Assembly (NCBI GenBank): GCA_003481775.1 | Contig: QULU01000002.1 | Location: 62,001 to 126,000 of the forward strand | Direction: 5' to 3' | Source of the DNA: Clostridiaceae bacterium OM02-2AC | GTDB taxonomy: Bacteria > Bacillota_I > Bacilli_A > Erysipelotrichales > Erysipelotrichaceae | Length of the DNA stretch: 64,000 nt | Shown: positions 46,603 through 53,902 of the stretch, in pieces | Position numbering within the stretch: position 1 is the stretch's first letter | Layout: every line of letters starts with the position of its first letter | Translations under genes and position numbers: made by a program | Notes under the pieces: generated by a model | Seen by the model: the letters and a program-made list of their open reading frames with translations, nothing else | Database searches by the model: none | What the model was told of the DNA's origin: nothing

Positions 46603-47797
46603 GCGCACGCACTTCCTTGCGCACTTCCTCACGCACCGCTTCATCCTCTGCATTTTTCAGTACACGGCTGATCCATAAGGCAACCTGACGGAATTCATTT
46701 TCCTTGAAGCCTCTGGTTGTCATTGCCGCAGTCCCCAGACGGATACCGCTTGTCACAAACGGTTTTTCTGTTTCAAATGGAATTGTGTTCTTATTGCAGG
46801 TGATCCCTGCTTCATCCAGCAGCTTCTCTGCCAGCTTTCCGCTCATATCCAGAGAGGATTTCACATCAACAAGAATCAGATGATTATCCGTTCCTCCGCT
46901 CACAATGCGAAAGCCTTCTTCCTTTAACGTGTTGCTCATGACTGCACAATTCGCAATAACCTGTTTTGCGTAATCCTTAAACTCCGGCTGCATCGCTTCC
47001 TGCAGACATACCGCCTTAGCCGCAATGATATGCATCAGCGGGCCGCCCTGCATACCCGGGAACACCTTTTTATCCAGCAATGCCGCATGCTCCTTTTTAC
47101 AGAGAATCAATCCGCCGCGAGGTCCGCGCAGTGTTTTATGGGTTGTCGTTGTCACAAAATCAGCATAAGGAACCGGGCTTGGATGTTCTCCTGCCGCTAC
47201 AAGTCCTGCGATATGTGCCATATCCACCATGAAATATGCGCCGACTTCATCCGCAATCTCACGGAACTTCTCAAAATCAATCACTCTTGGATAGGCGCTG
47301 GCACCGGCAACGATCAGCTTCGGCTGTTCCTTTAATGCGACTCTGCGCACCTCTTCGTAGTCGATTGTTTCACTGTCCTTTGTAACACCATAGTCTACAA
47401 AACGGTACAATGTCCCGGAAAAATTCAGAGGATGTCCATGTGTCAGATGACCTCCTGCGGTCAGATTCATCCCCAGTACAGTATCGCCTGGCTGTAAAAC
47501 AGATAGATATACGCCCATATTTGCCTGAGAACCACTGTGCGGCTGCACATTGGCATGCTCAGCGTTAAATAGCTGCTTTGCCCGCTCTCTTGCGATTTCT
47601 TCTATTTCATCGACATGTACACAGCCTCCGTAATAACGCTTGCTTGGATATCCTTCTGCATATTTATTCGTCAGTATGCTTCCGGCAGCCTCCAGTACAT
47701 CCCTTGATACATAATTTTCTGATGCTATCAATTCGATATTATACAGCTGGCGCTCTGCTTCCCTTTCAATGGCTTCCTGAATTTTCTTATCGTTCAT
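46568..47797 (-). CDS. glyA: Serine hydroxymethyltransferase
   Basis: PLP enzyme interconverting serine and glycine with transfer of a one-carbon unit to tetrahydrofolate (409 aa). PLP lysine in [14 protein letters not shown] near residue 225; [10 protein letters not shown] and [11 protein letters not shown] are typical. Start ATG 47797 has GGAGGTAGC upstream. In many Bacillota it is followed by upp; here the IS element and 20 kb of other genes intervene. No terminator is seen between its stop and the element. Confidence 0.97.
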   Translation of the reverse strand: MNDKKIQEAIEREAERQLYNIELIASENYVSRDVLEAAGSILTNKYAEGYPSKRYYGGCVHVDEIEEIARERAKQLFNAEHANVQPHSGSQANMGVYLSVLQPGDTVLGMNLTAGGHLTHGHPLNFSGTLYRFVDYGVTKDSETIDYEEVRRVALKEQPKLIVAGASAYPRVIDFEKFREIADEVGAYFMVDMAHIAGLVAAGEHPSPVPYADFVTTTTHKTLRGPRGGLILCKKEHAALLDKKVFPGMQGGPLMHIIAAKAVCLQEAMQPEFKDYAKQVIANCAVMSNTLKEEGFRIVSGGTDNHLILVDVKSSLDMSGKLAEKLLDEAGITCNKNTIPFETEKPFVTSGIRLGTAAMTTRGFKENEFRQVALWISRVLKNAEDEAVREEVRKEVRALTVQFPLPNEK

Positions 47798-47845
47798 ACG
47801 CTACCTCCGTTTAATGCCTCTATTTTACCACAGATTTTTATATTG

Positions 47846-48220
47846 TCATTTCTTTTGTTCTGCGTTCGTCAGGAAATATTTCTTTACAACAAAAATCAGT
47901 GCCACTGCCAGCACTCCCACCAGATTTTCCATGGCGCTTTCATGTGATATGATAATCTGCCGGGCAACCGCATAGAGCAGTACCTCAATCACTGATTCCG
48001 GTGTATGCAGAATCAGCATCTTTACAAATTCCACGCCGACAACCAGGGTCAGTGCCTTTTCCAGTATAGCTTCCAGCTGAAAGCTCTGATCCATAAGAGA
48101 CTCCGCCCCAAAGCATACCGTTGCCAGTGTTGATATTGCGATGGCAATCATTAACAATACGGCAATCACAAGCTCAACGGCTTTCATCATTTTAACAAGT
48201 CTTGTGTTGATTTTGTGCAT
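47846..48220 (-). CDS. PsiE-like integral membrane protein
   Basis: 124 aa with four transmembrane segments; the segment VEFVKMLILHTPESVIEVLLYAVARQIII resembles the phosphate-starvation-inducible PsiE family. AAGGAGG lies before the ATG. It stands between DUF5131 and glyA on the same strand. Role unknown. Confidence 0.7.
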   Translation of the reverse strand: MHKINTRLVKMMKAVELVIAVLLMIAIAISTLATVCFGAESLMDQSFQLEAILEKALTLVVGVEFVKMLILHTPESVIEVLLYAVARQIIISHESAMENLVGVLAVALIFVVKKYFLTNAEQKK

Positions 48221-48236
48221 GACTTCCTCCTTAGCA

Positions 48237-48965
48237 TTATAAGATGATTTTCGGATGCAGATTGATATCCGCTTTTTTGGCCTGCAAATGCTGCTGACGG
48301 CGCGGTATACGGTAATGGATATTGTCCTTTACAAAATTTGCGCCAGTCTGCTTAAACCAGAAGGATATGCCCTTTTCCTCACACTGCTTACGCAAATCGA
48401 GAATCCATTCATACCGGCAGACCCTAGCCTGCGGTCCGCTTTCTCCTCCGACGATCAGTTCTTCTATGCTCTCATCCAGCCAGGGCCTCAGGTTTAAGGG
48501 CTCCAGCAGCGGTTCACATACCACATACTTATGGCGCAGTGGTGCCGCCTGATAAATCGGAAGCCGATCCGCTGCACGCTCCATCGTTTCCACCGTACAG
48601 GCGATACCCACATGATCCCATCCCGTTCCCCAGTCATGCGGGATGCAATCCATTAGCCGGTCAATCCGCTTTGTAATCATAAAGAAAAACAAATCCCTGC
48701 GCTGCCGCATGATATCCCATGCCTCATCTCGCCAGACATCTGCTTCCTCTACAAAAAAATCGCTGGTAAAACAGGTATAGACAATTTCATCGGATGCTAT
48801 CTTGTATTCACCTTTGCGATTTTTGTGCAAAACTTTATCAAAGTCTTTCAGACGGGTAACAACACCGGTCTGTTTGCCATGCCTTTCATCCATCCGATAT
48901 ACATAGCAATGCTCACATCCGGCACTGATTTTATGACAGCCATGCCAGGGGTTCCAATTTGCCAT
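48237..48965 (-). CDS. DUF5131 family protein
   Basis: 242 aa. The N-terminus MANWNPWHGCHKISAGCEHCYVYRM carries the Cys pattern C-x6-C-x2-C typical of this phage Gp37/Gp68-related family, possibly an Fe-S or zinc site. Later motifs WFKQTGAN and CEPLLEPL, VGGESGP are conserved. Start ATG 48965 is chosen by spacing to GAGG; the upstream ATGs lie too close to it. Function unproven. It directly follows the 109-aa protein. Confidence 0.82.
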   Translation of the reverse strand: MANWNPWHGCHKISAGCEHCYVYRMDERHGKQTGVVTRLKDFDKVLHKNRKGEYKIASDEIVYTCFTSDFFVEEADVWRDEAWDIMRQRRDLFFFMITKRIDRLMDCIPHDWGTGWDHVGIACTVETMERAADRLPIYQAAPLRHKYVVCEPLLEPLNLRPWLDESIEELIVGGESGPQARVCRYEWILDLRKQCEEKGISFWFKQTGANFVKDNIHYRIPRRQQHLQAKKADINLHPKIIL

Positions 48966-48976
48966 CGTGTTCATCC

Positions 48977-49306
48977 TCACCTGTATGTATGCAGGACACG
49001 GCCGTCCGCAGAAAGCTGTTGAAGACTCTGTGCTGCATATCGAAAGCAGAGAATACCGCCATGCCTGCGCAATCTGACATGAATTTCCCAGATATCCTGT
49101 TCCACCTCATCACATATGCTGATATAACCGAATACCTTTTTCTGTCCGGTCTGAATGGAAACGACACCGGAAAGACGTATTTGTATGATTTCTTCATCTC
49201 CATGCCACACCCTATAAAAGGGACAGGCAGCCTCACGCTGCTTCAAACGGTATCCGTATACATATAGAACAGCCAGGGATAGCAGCATTCCTGCAGTTTT
49301 CTTCAT
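48977..49306 (-). CDS. Hypothetical protein downstream of rpiB
   Basis: 109 aa with an N-terminal hydrophobic segment (TAGMLLSLAVLYVYGY), suggesting membrane anchoring, and a small soluble part. ATG 49306 lies one base after the rpiB stop, so it is read with rpiB. No family recognised; the upstream site is weak, so translation could depend on coupling. Confidence 0.5.
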   Translation of the reverse strand: MKKTAGMLLSLAVLYVYGYRLKQREAACPFYRVWHGDEEIIQIRLSGVVSIQTGQKKVFGYISICDEVEQDIWEIHVRLRRHGGILCFRYAAQSLQQLSADGRVLHTYR

Positions 49307-49307
49307 A

Positions 49308-49748
49308 TTATTTTTCCAGAGCCATGACCTTGTCAATTCTTCTCTGGTGACGCTCATCATGGGAAAATTCGGTATTTACCCAGACCCGTACAATTTCCTT
49401 CATCAGCTCCACACCGATGATTCTCTGTCCCATCGCCAGCACATTGGAATTATTGTGCTCTCTTGTTAGCTTGGCACTGACCGGATCACTGCACAGCGCA
49501 CAACGGATTCCCTTAATCTTGTTGGCGGCAATGCTGACACCGATTCCTGTTCCGCAGATAACGATTCCCTTATCGTTTTTACCATCCGCAACACTCTGTG
49601 CAGCCGGTCCTGCATAATCCGGATAATCCACAGACTCACAGCCATGACATCCGAAGTCTTCTACCTCATGTCCCATTTCCGTTAACATTTCCTTCACGAT
49701 TTCCTTATATTCAAAAGCACCGTGATCACAAGCTACAGCTATTTTCAT
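49308..49748 (-). CDS. rpiB: Ribose-5-phosphate isomerase B
   Basis: Interconverts ribose-5-phosphate and ribulose-5-phosphate (146 aa, RpiB/LacA/LacB family). VACDHGAFEYK at the N-terminus and IVICGTGIGVSIAANKIKG near residue 65 are the active-site landmarks. It has a GAGGAGG site and a TATAAT box at 49783-49778, directly after a terminator. In many Bacillota rpiB lies upstream of glyA, as here. Confidence 0.93.
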   Translation of the reverse strand: MKIAVACDHGAFEYKEIVKEMLTEMGHEVEDFGCHGCESVDYPDYAGPAAQSVADGKNDKGIVICGTGIGVSIAANKIKGIRCALCSDPVSAKLTREHNNSNVLAMGQRIIGVELMKEIVRVWVNTEFSHDERHQRRIDKVMALEK

Positions 49749-49787
49749 ATACAGTTCCTCCTCTTGATTTCTTTCCCATTATAACAT

Positions 49788-49823
49788 AAAACCGATGGCG
49801 GAAACATCCCGTACCATCGGTTT
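49788..49823 (-). terminator. Terminator between the 58-aa gene and rpiB
   Basis: Perfect stem AAACCGATGG/CCATCGGTTT (16-nt loop) runs into a T-run on the minus strand; it ends the SARP/WQG transcript. Confidence 0.8.
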
Positions 49824-49825
49824 CT

Positions 49826-50002
49826 TCAGTCTTCTTTTTCTTCTCCCATATCCAGTGTGGAATCAATTAGCTTCATCAGCTCCAATGCACTTCTGAAATA
49901 CTCAGTTCTGCCGATATCTGTCCAGGTAATGGAGCCCTGCCAGGTTTTGTTTTCCGTGTCCTTAATTTCTACTACAAACATATTTCCTTTACGCTTACCC
50001 AT
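49826..50002 (-). CDS. 58-aa WQG-motif protein
   Basis: MGKRKGNMFV... with KTWQGSITWTDIGRTEYFRS and ALELMKLIDSTL, 58 aa. AGGAGGTGG is five bases before the ATG, so translation is well supported. The sequence matches the C-terminal 45 residues of the 141-aa protein at 50062 (KTSWQG, FxSxLELL, I). It seems a single-domain form of that element. Last gene before the terminator. No known family recognised. Confidence 0.75.
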   Translation of the reverse strand: MGKRKGNMFVVEIKDTENKTWQGSITWTDIGRTEYFRSALELMKLIDSTLDMGEEKED

Positions 50003-50061
50003 ACTGCCACCTCCTGGATAACTCTACAATATCAGTATACAGAATAAGCGTCACAAAACCG

Positions 50062-50487
50062 TCATACCGGAATATTTTCTGTAATTTTATGCAGCAGCTC
50101 GAGGTCACTTCCAAAGCTTGCCAGTACATTTCCCTTTGCATCCTTTAAAAGTCCCTGCCAGCTTGTCTTCTTTCTTGTCTGCACGATGATATCAAAGGTT
50201 GCACATTGTCCTTGCTGCTCATAGATCATCAGTGGATTCTCCCATGGCGTCCATGCAATCGATGTAAGATAGCCCTCTACCTTGCGAAACGAGCGCTTTT
50301 GCTGGTAGGCCTGCGGTACCTGCAGGTAATCAAAAATTTCCTCTCCCAGCATAAACAGCGTGCAGGAATCATCAAAGGTCACTGCCTCCTGCCCTGCCAT
50401 GCAATATAAGCGGCCGTGTATGTCCTCATTCCTTCGATCTATACAAAGGCGCAGGGCATTCCCCGGAAAATTCATTCTGTTTTCCAT
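50062..50487 (-). CDS. 141-aa protein with C-terminal WQG element
   Basis: A soluble two-part protein from ATG 50487 (MENRMNFPG; ATG 50496 is also possible). The first 95 residues are unrecognised; the C-terminal part KKTSWQGLLKDAKGNVLASFGS and DLELLHKI matches the 58-aa protein downstream. It lies 14 bp after the SARP gene, on the same strand, so it is probably the regulator's operon partner. Function unknown. Confidence 0.7.
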   Translation of the reverse strand: MENRMNFPGNALRLCIDRRNEDIHGRLYCMAGQEAVTFDDSCTLFMLGEEIFDYLQVPQAYQQKRSFRKVEGYLTSIAWTPWENPLMIYEQQGQCATFDIIVQTRKKTSWQGLLKDAKGNVLASFGSDLELLHKITENIPV

Positions 50488-50501
50488 ATCACTCATCTCC
50501 T

Positions 50502-51686
50502 TTACGCACCGATCTCATCGTAGGTATATTCAATTTCAAACAAATGAAATTTACTCTGTGCTTCATAGCGTCCGATCAGTCGGTCCACGATGATCTGAAT
50601 ATTTTCTGCATTGCAGCCGTACAACAGCATGATGTACTGATTCCCGCTGTATTTTGATACAACATCCCCGTTGCGAAGACTGCTCATCAGCACCTGTTCC
50701 ATTTTTTCCATCTCTTTATTCAATAAGGAAAGATTGCTGCTTGAGCCGGCAAATTTCCTCTGTGTGAGTGTAAACAGCACCACATATTCCGCATAGCCGT
50801 GCCGTTCACAGCGGCGCATATCCAGATGATAGATTTCCCGAAATACACCATATTCGCAACGAAACGCCTTTTTCATGGGATCGTCGAGTAACTCATCCTT
50901 AATGGTTTCCAGATTTTCCTCCGTATCCTCCTGCTTTTTCATAATCTCCATATAGATTTTCTGAAGATTCTCCGATTGGCGAATTCCCAGGCTCTCATAC
51001 ATCATATGGCTTGCGGTCTGGTACTGCTTCTTCGCCAGATCTATGTGTCCCTGTAAAAGCAGGGCCTTGATAAATAAATATTGTGTTTCATCATCTAGGG
51101 GATCGATCAGCAGCGCGTTCTTGCAGATTTCACTCATAGTGTCATAGTCTTCCGCTTCACCGCACAAAAGAGCCAGCTGCTTTGCGTTTCTCAGATACAG
51201 TGAATGAAAATAGGTGGTCAGGGAAATAACCCAGTGGGATGAGGAAATTGCGGGTAACAGTTTTCCCTTATACAGAGGAAGGATCCTGCTCATCCGCAAA
51301 ATATCCTCCTGCGCCAGCTGTTCCTTTTCCTTCAATTCCTTTTCCATGAATTCAAACTGTTCAATGTCCAGTTCAATGCCATATTCGGGATTCCAGGAAT
51401 AGGAACCTCTTTGTGTCAGAAAAAAATCACTGACCCCAAATGCCGACTGCAGTACCTTACGCAGCCGGTAGGTCAGGTTTTTCAAAGCGTTTCTCGGATT
51501 CGTAATATCCTCATTGCTCCACAGGATGTCCATGATCTCCGTCACAGCGATCGACCTGTCATGATAGATCATCATATAGGAAAACAGTGCCACAAGCTTT
51601 GAGGAATGCATATCGCTTTCATCCAGTATACGATCCTGAAATTGAATCTGAAAGGTACCGAACAGCGTTGCCTTTACCTTTTCCAT
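50502..51686 (-). CDS. SARP/BTAD-type transcription regulator with degenerate GGDEF-like C-terminus
   Basis: 394 aa. Winged helix about 1-95 (HSSKLVALFSYMMIYHDRSIA, RNALKNLTYRLRKVL), then a BTAD-type helical domain about 100-250 (LAQEDILRMSRILPLYKGKL, NALLIDPLDDETQYLFIKALLLQGH). The C-terminal 130 residues resemble a diguanylate cyclase without the catalytic signature: NGDVVSKYSGNQYIMLL stands at the place of RxxD...GGDEF. It probably binds DNA as a sensor of an unknown signal; it cannot be expected to make c-di-GMP. Nearest target candidates are the surface-protein genes upstream. Confidence 0.85.
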   Translation of the reverse strand: MEKVKATLFGTFQIQFQDRILDESDMHSSKLVALFSYMMIYHDRSIAVTEIMDILWSNEDITNPRNALKNLTYRLRKVLQSAFGVSDFFLTQRGSYSWNPEYGIELDIEQFEFMEKELKEKEQLAQEDILRMSRILPLYKGKLLPAISSSHWVISLTTYFHSLYLRNAKQLALLCGEAEDYDTMSEICKNALLIDPLDDETQYLFIKALLLQGHIDLAKKQYQTASHMMYESLGIRQSENLQKIYMEIMKKQEDTEENLETIKDELLDDPMKKAFRCEYGVFREIYHLDMRRCERHGYAEYVVLFTLTQRKFAGSSSNLSLLNKEMEKMEQVLMSSLRNGDVVSKYSGNQYIMLLYGCNAENIQIIVDRLIGRYEAQSKFHLFEIEYTYDEIGA

Positions 51687-51740
51687 GTATCTCGCCCCTT
51701 TGTATGATTTTTGCGTGCTTTCAATACCTTCATTATAATG

Positions 51741-51770
51741 AAAAAACAGACAGATTCCTAGTCTGTCTGT
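51741..51770 (-). terminator. Terminator of the MucBP-like surface protein gene
   Basis: ACAGACAGA/TCTGTCTGT (7-nt loop) followed by a T-run on the minus strand, just before the TATAAT box (51737-51732) of the SARP gene. Confidence 0.8.
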
Positions 51771-51776
51771 TCAGAT

Positions 51777-53660
51777 TTATGCATTTTCATTGCTCTTCTT
51801 GTTATTTTTCTTTTTCATGAAGAAGAATACCAATCCAAAGAGTGCAGCTACCGCACAGCCTGTGCCGATATACCATGCGGTATAGTCTGCAGATGCCTTG
51901 TCTTTACCACCTAATGCTGTTTTATTATCCTCAACATCCTCTGTGCCTTTTACGTCTTCCTTATCCTTTTTTCCGTCACCCTGTGGAGTTGTGTTGTTTT
52001 CTTCCTGTACCAGATTATTGTCTTCGTTCAGGATTTCATTTCCGTTTGGTGTCTGAACTGTCAAGTCACCGTTTGGTGTTACAGTCAATACGGTATTATT
52101 TCCATTTGGTGTCACAACTGTATTACCATTGGTATTTGGTGTTACAACAGTACCTTCGTTTGCTGTATCTTCTACATCACGATAGAAATAGATATATCTT
52201 CTTCTGGAAGAATAGAAGGAATGCTTCGTTTCTTTATCCTGACCATTCAGCATCTTGTAGGACTTGCCTGCATCCTTTACAGTTTCCGGTGCAGCTATTA
52301 CAGCATCTTTTCCAAGCTCAGCCTTTACGGTTCTGGCAGAAAGAACACGGTTGTTCGTGATATCGAAGTAAACGACAGATACATCATAGCTTTCCACTTC
52401 TTTTCCCTTTTCTGTATAATACATATTGTAAGTTCTCTGTGCATTTCCAAACTTATGAGAAATTGCTTTTGCCTGATTGCTTGCCAGTATATACGTTGTA
52501 TCCCCATCCTGGATACTGGAATCAACATTTACGGATACTGTTTTGTTTACAGCTACATCAACACTCTTACTGGAAATCGTTCTTCCACTTAACAGATCCA
52601 CATAATTCACACGAATACTGTAGGGCTGATTACTGTTTGTCACGTTTTTTTCATATGCTACGGTATAGGTTTTCATACCCTGCTCAAAGCTATGGGAAAT
52701 CACTGCATCCTCCCCGCTTTTTCTCTTATATTCCATACCGTCCGGTGTAGTATAGGTTGCCGGTGTGGAGACCTTTACGGTTTTTCCATTTGTGACGGTA
52801 TATGTATTTGCATTCAGCAGCGCTCCGTCACTGACATAGCGTACGGTAATAAAGTAAGGTCTCGCCGCTACGTTTTCCTGAAGTTGATAACGGAAGGTGT
52901 AATTTCTTGCTCCGTCTTCATAGCTCTGGGATACGGCTTTCTGTCCGCTCATCAGCTGATAGCTTCTTCCGTTCGCTCCGGTAAGAGAAGCCTGCGGCGT
53001 AAAGGAACCGCCGTTTGCCTCTGTTACGGTAAAGGAATCTCTTCCAATACCGTTTCCATCCTGATCAACATAGCTAATCGTGGATGTATAAGGATTTCTT
53101 GCCACACGGCTGTATGTAAATTCTACAGACGGTGTTCCAAAGGATACCTGCTTGTAATTCGAGCCGCTGATCTGATATTTGGCACTTGGATTATTTGGAT
53201 TTACAACTGTTTTCGGTGCAGAGCAGGTAGCGCCTGTTGATAAACGGTTCACGACCGTGGAGCTTTGCACAACAGTTCCATCTGCGATATAGCTAACCGG
53301 CATGTAGTATGCATCGTTGCTGGCAATAACGTTCATTTCACTGTTATATTCCGTATACAAGCTTGTGCTTTTTGCAGAGCCAACATAGACGTTCAATGCA
53401 ACACTTGCATTTGGCTGAAGGGTGATTGTCTGATCTACAGAATTGTTTGCATCGTAGCAATGAACATTTTCCAGTGTATTGGATGTCAGATTCTGAATGT
53501 AGAAGGTTCTTATATCATAGCTTTGTGATATGTCCGTAGTCACCTGCACGCTTCTTGCGGCATAGCTCTGTGCATCCTCGGCATGAATCCGTGAGGATGT
53601 TCCCATCACCATTAGGAAGCATGCTGCTATAGTTATAATTTTTTTCAATGCTTTTAACAT
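51777..53660 (-). CDS. Cell-surface protein with MucBP-like repeats
   Basis: 627 aa from ATG 53660 (MLKALKKIITIAACF; GAGG eight bases upstream); an ATG seven codons earlier is also possible. Signal peptide to about residue 27. Four repeats of about 70-80 aa (near 195-270, 270-340, 347-417, 424-493) each start with [IV]xVxYVD-like strands and end in a tyrosine-rich YTVAYE-like strand. Then a TPNGN-rich linker, an acidic stretch, and a C-terminal transmembrane segment with a KKKNNKK tail. No LPxTG motif precedes it, so it is probably a membrane-spanning anchor. Directly downstream of the giant adhesin gene. Confidence 0.8.
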   Translation of the reverse strand: MLKALKKIITIAACFLMVMGTSSRIHAEDAQSYAARSVQVTTDISQSYDIRTFYIQNLTSNTLENVHCYDANNSVDQTITLQPNASVALNVYVGSAKSTSLYTEYNSEMNVIASNDAYYMPVSYIADGTVVQSSTVVNRLSTGATCSAPKTVVNPNNPSAKYQISGSNYKQVSFGTPSVEFTYSRVARNPYTSTISYVDQDGNGIGRDSFTVTEANGGSFTPQASLTGANGRSYQLMSGQKAVSQSYEDGARNYTFRYQLQENVAARPYFITVRYVSDGALLNANTYTVTNGKTVKVSTPATYTTPDGMEYKRKSGEDAVISHSFEQGMKTYTVAYEKNVTNSNQPYSIRVNYVDLLSGRTISSKSVDVAVNKTVSVNVDSSIQDGDTTYILASNQAKAISHKFGNAQRTYNMYYTEKGKEVESYDVSVVYFDITNNRVLSARTVKAELGKDAVIAAPETVKDAGKSYKMLNGQDKETKHSFYSSRRRYIYFYRDVEDTANEGTVVTPNTNGNTVVTPNGNNTVLTVTPNGDLTVQTPNGNEILNEDNNLVQEENNTTPQGDGKKDKEDVKGTEDVEDNKTALGGKDKASADYTAWYIGTGCAVAALFGLVFFFMKKKNNKKSNENA

Positions 53661-53691
53661 ATCCAACGCCTCGCTTTTCATCTTACACCTA

Positions 53692-53767
53692 TATCATAAG
53701 CTTTTATCGTCACAGAGTGGTCACACAGGTAATAATTTCCGAAAGTATTTTTATTTTTTTGTGACCT
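53692..53767 (-). promoter_or_regulatory. 11-bp-spaced direct repeats at the surface-protein promoter
   Basis: On the minus strand TGTGAC occurs twice exactly 11 bp apart (53725-53720 and 53714-53709), ending ten bases before a possible -10 TATGAT (53698-53693). A third copy lies inverted at 53760-53766 (TGTGACC on the plus strand). SARP regulators typically bind direct repeats at 11-bp spacing in front of the -10 box. Confidence 0.5.
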
Positions 53768-53831
53768 TTTCTTTTCGGCTTCTAACCAAATTTGTACAAT
53801 AGGGGAGCCGTTGCGATGTTTTTATTGAAGG

Positions 53832-53902
53832 AAAAGGAACTGCAGTGCCTCTAGCGATCATTCCACAGGAGATGCATCTGCTGTTGTTCCTTTCTCTCTT
53901 TT
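53832..53902 (-). terminator. Long-loop hairpin after the giant adhesin gene
   Basis: AAAGGAAC/GTTCCTTT arms, about 45 bases apart, enclose the gap after the adhesin stop. T-richness after it is moderate, so it may be only a partial terminator. Confidence 0.35.

Noticed and set aside
51777..53660. Repeats in the surface-protein gene considered as possible CRISPR or DNA-level repeats
   Set aside because: They are divergent protein-domain repeats of 70-80 codons with no regular spacers.
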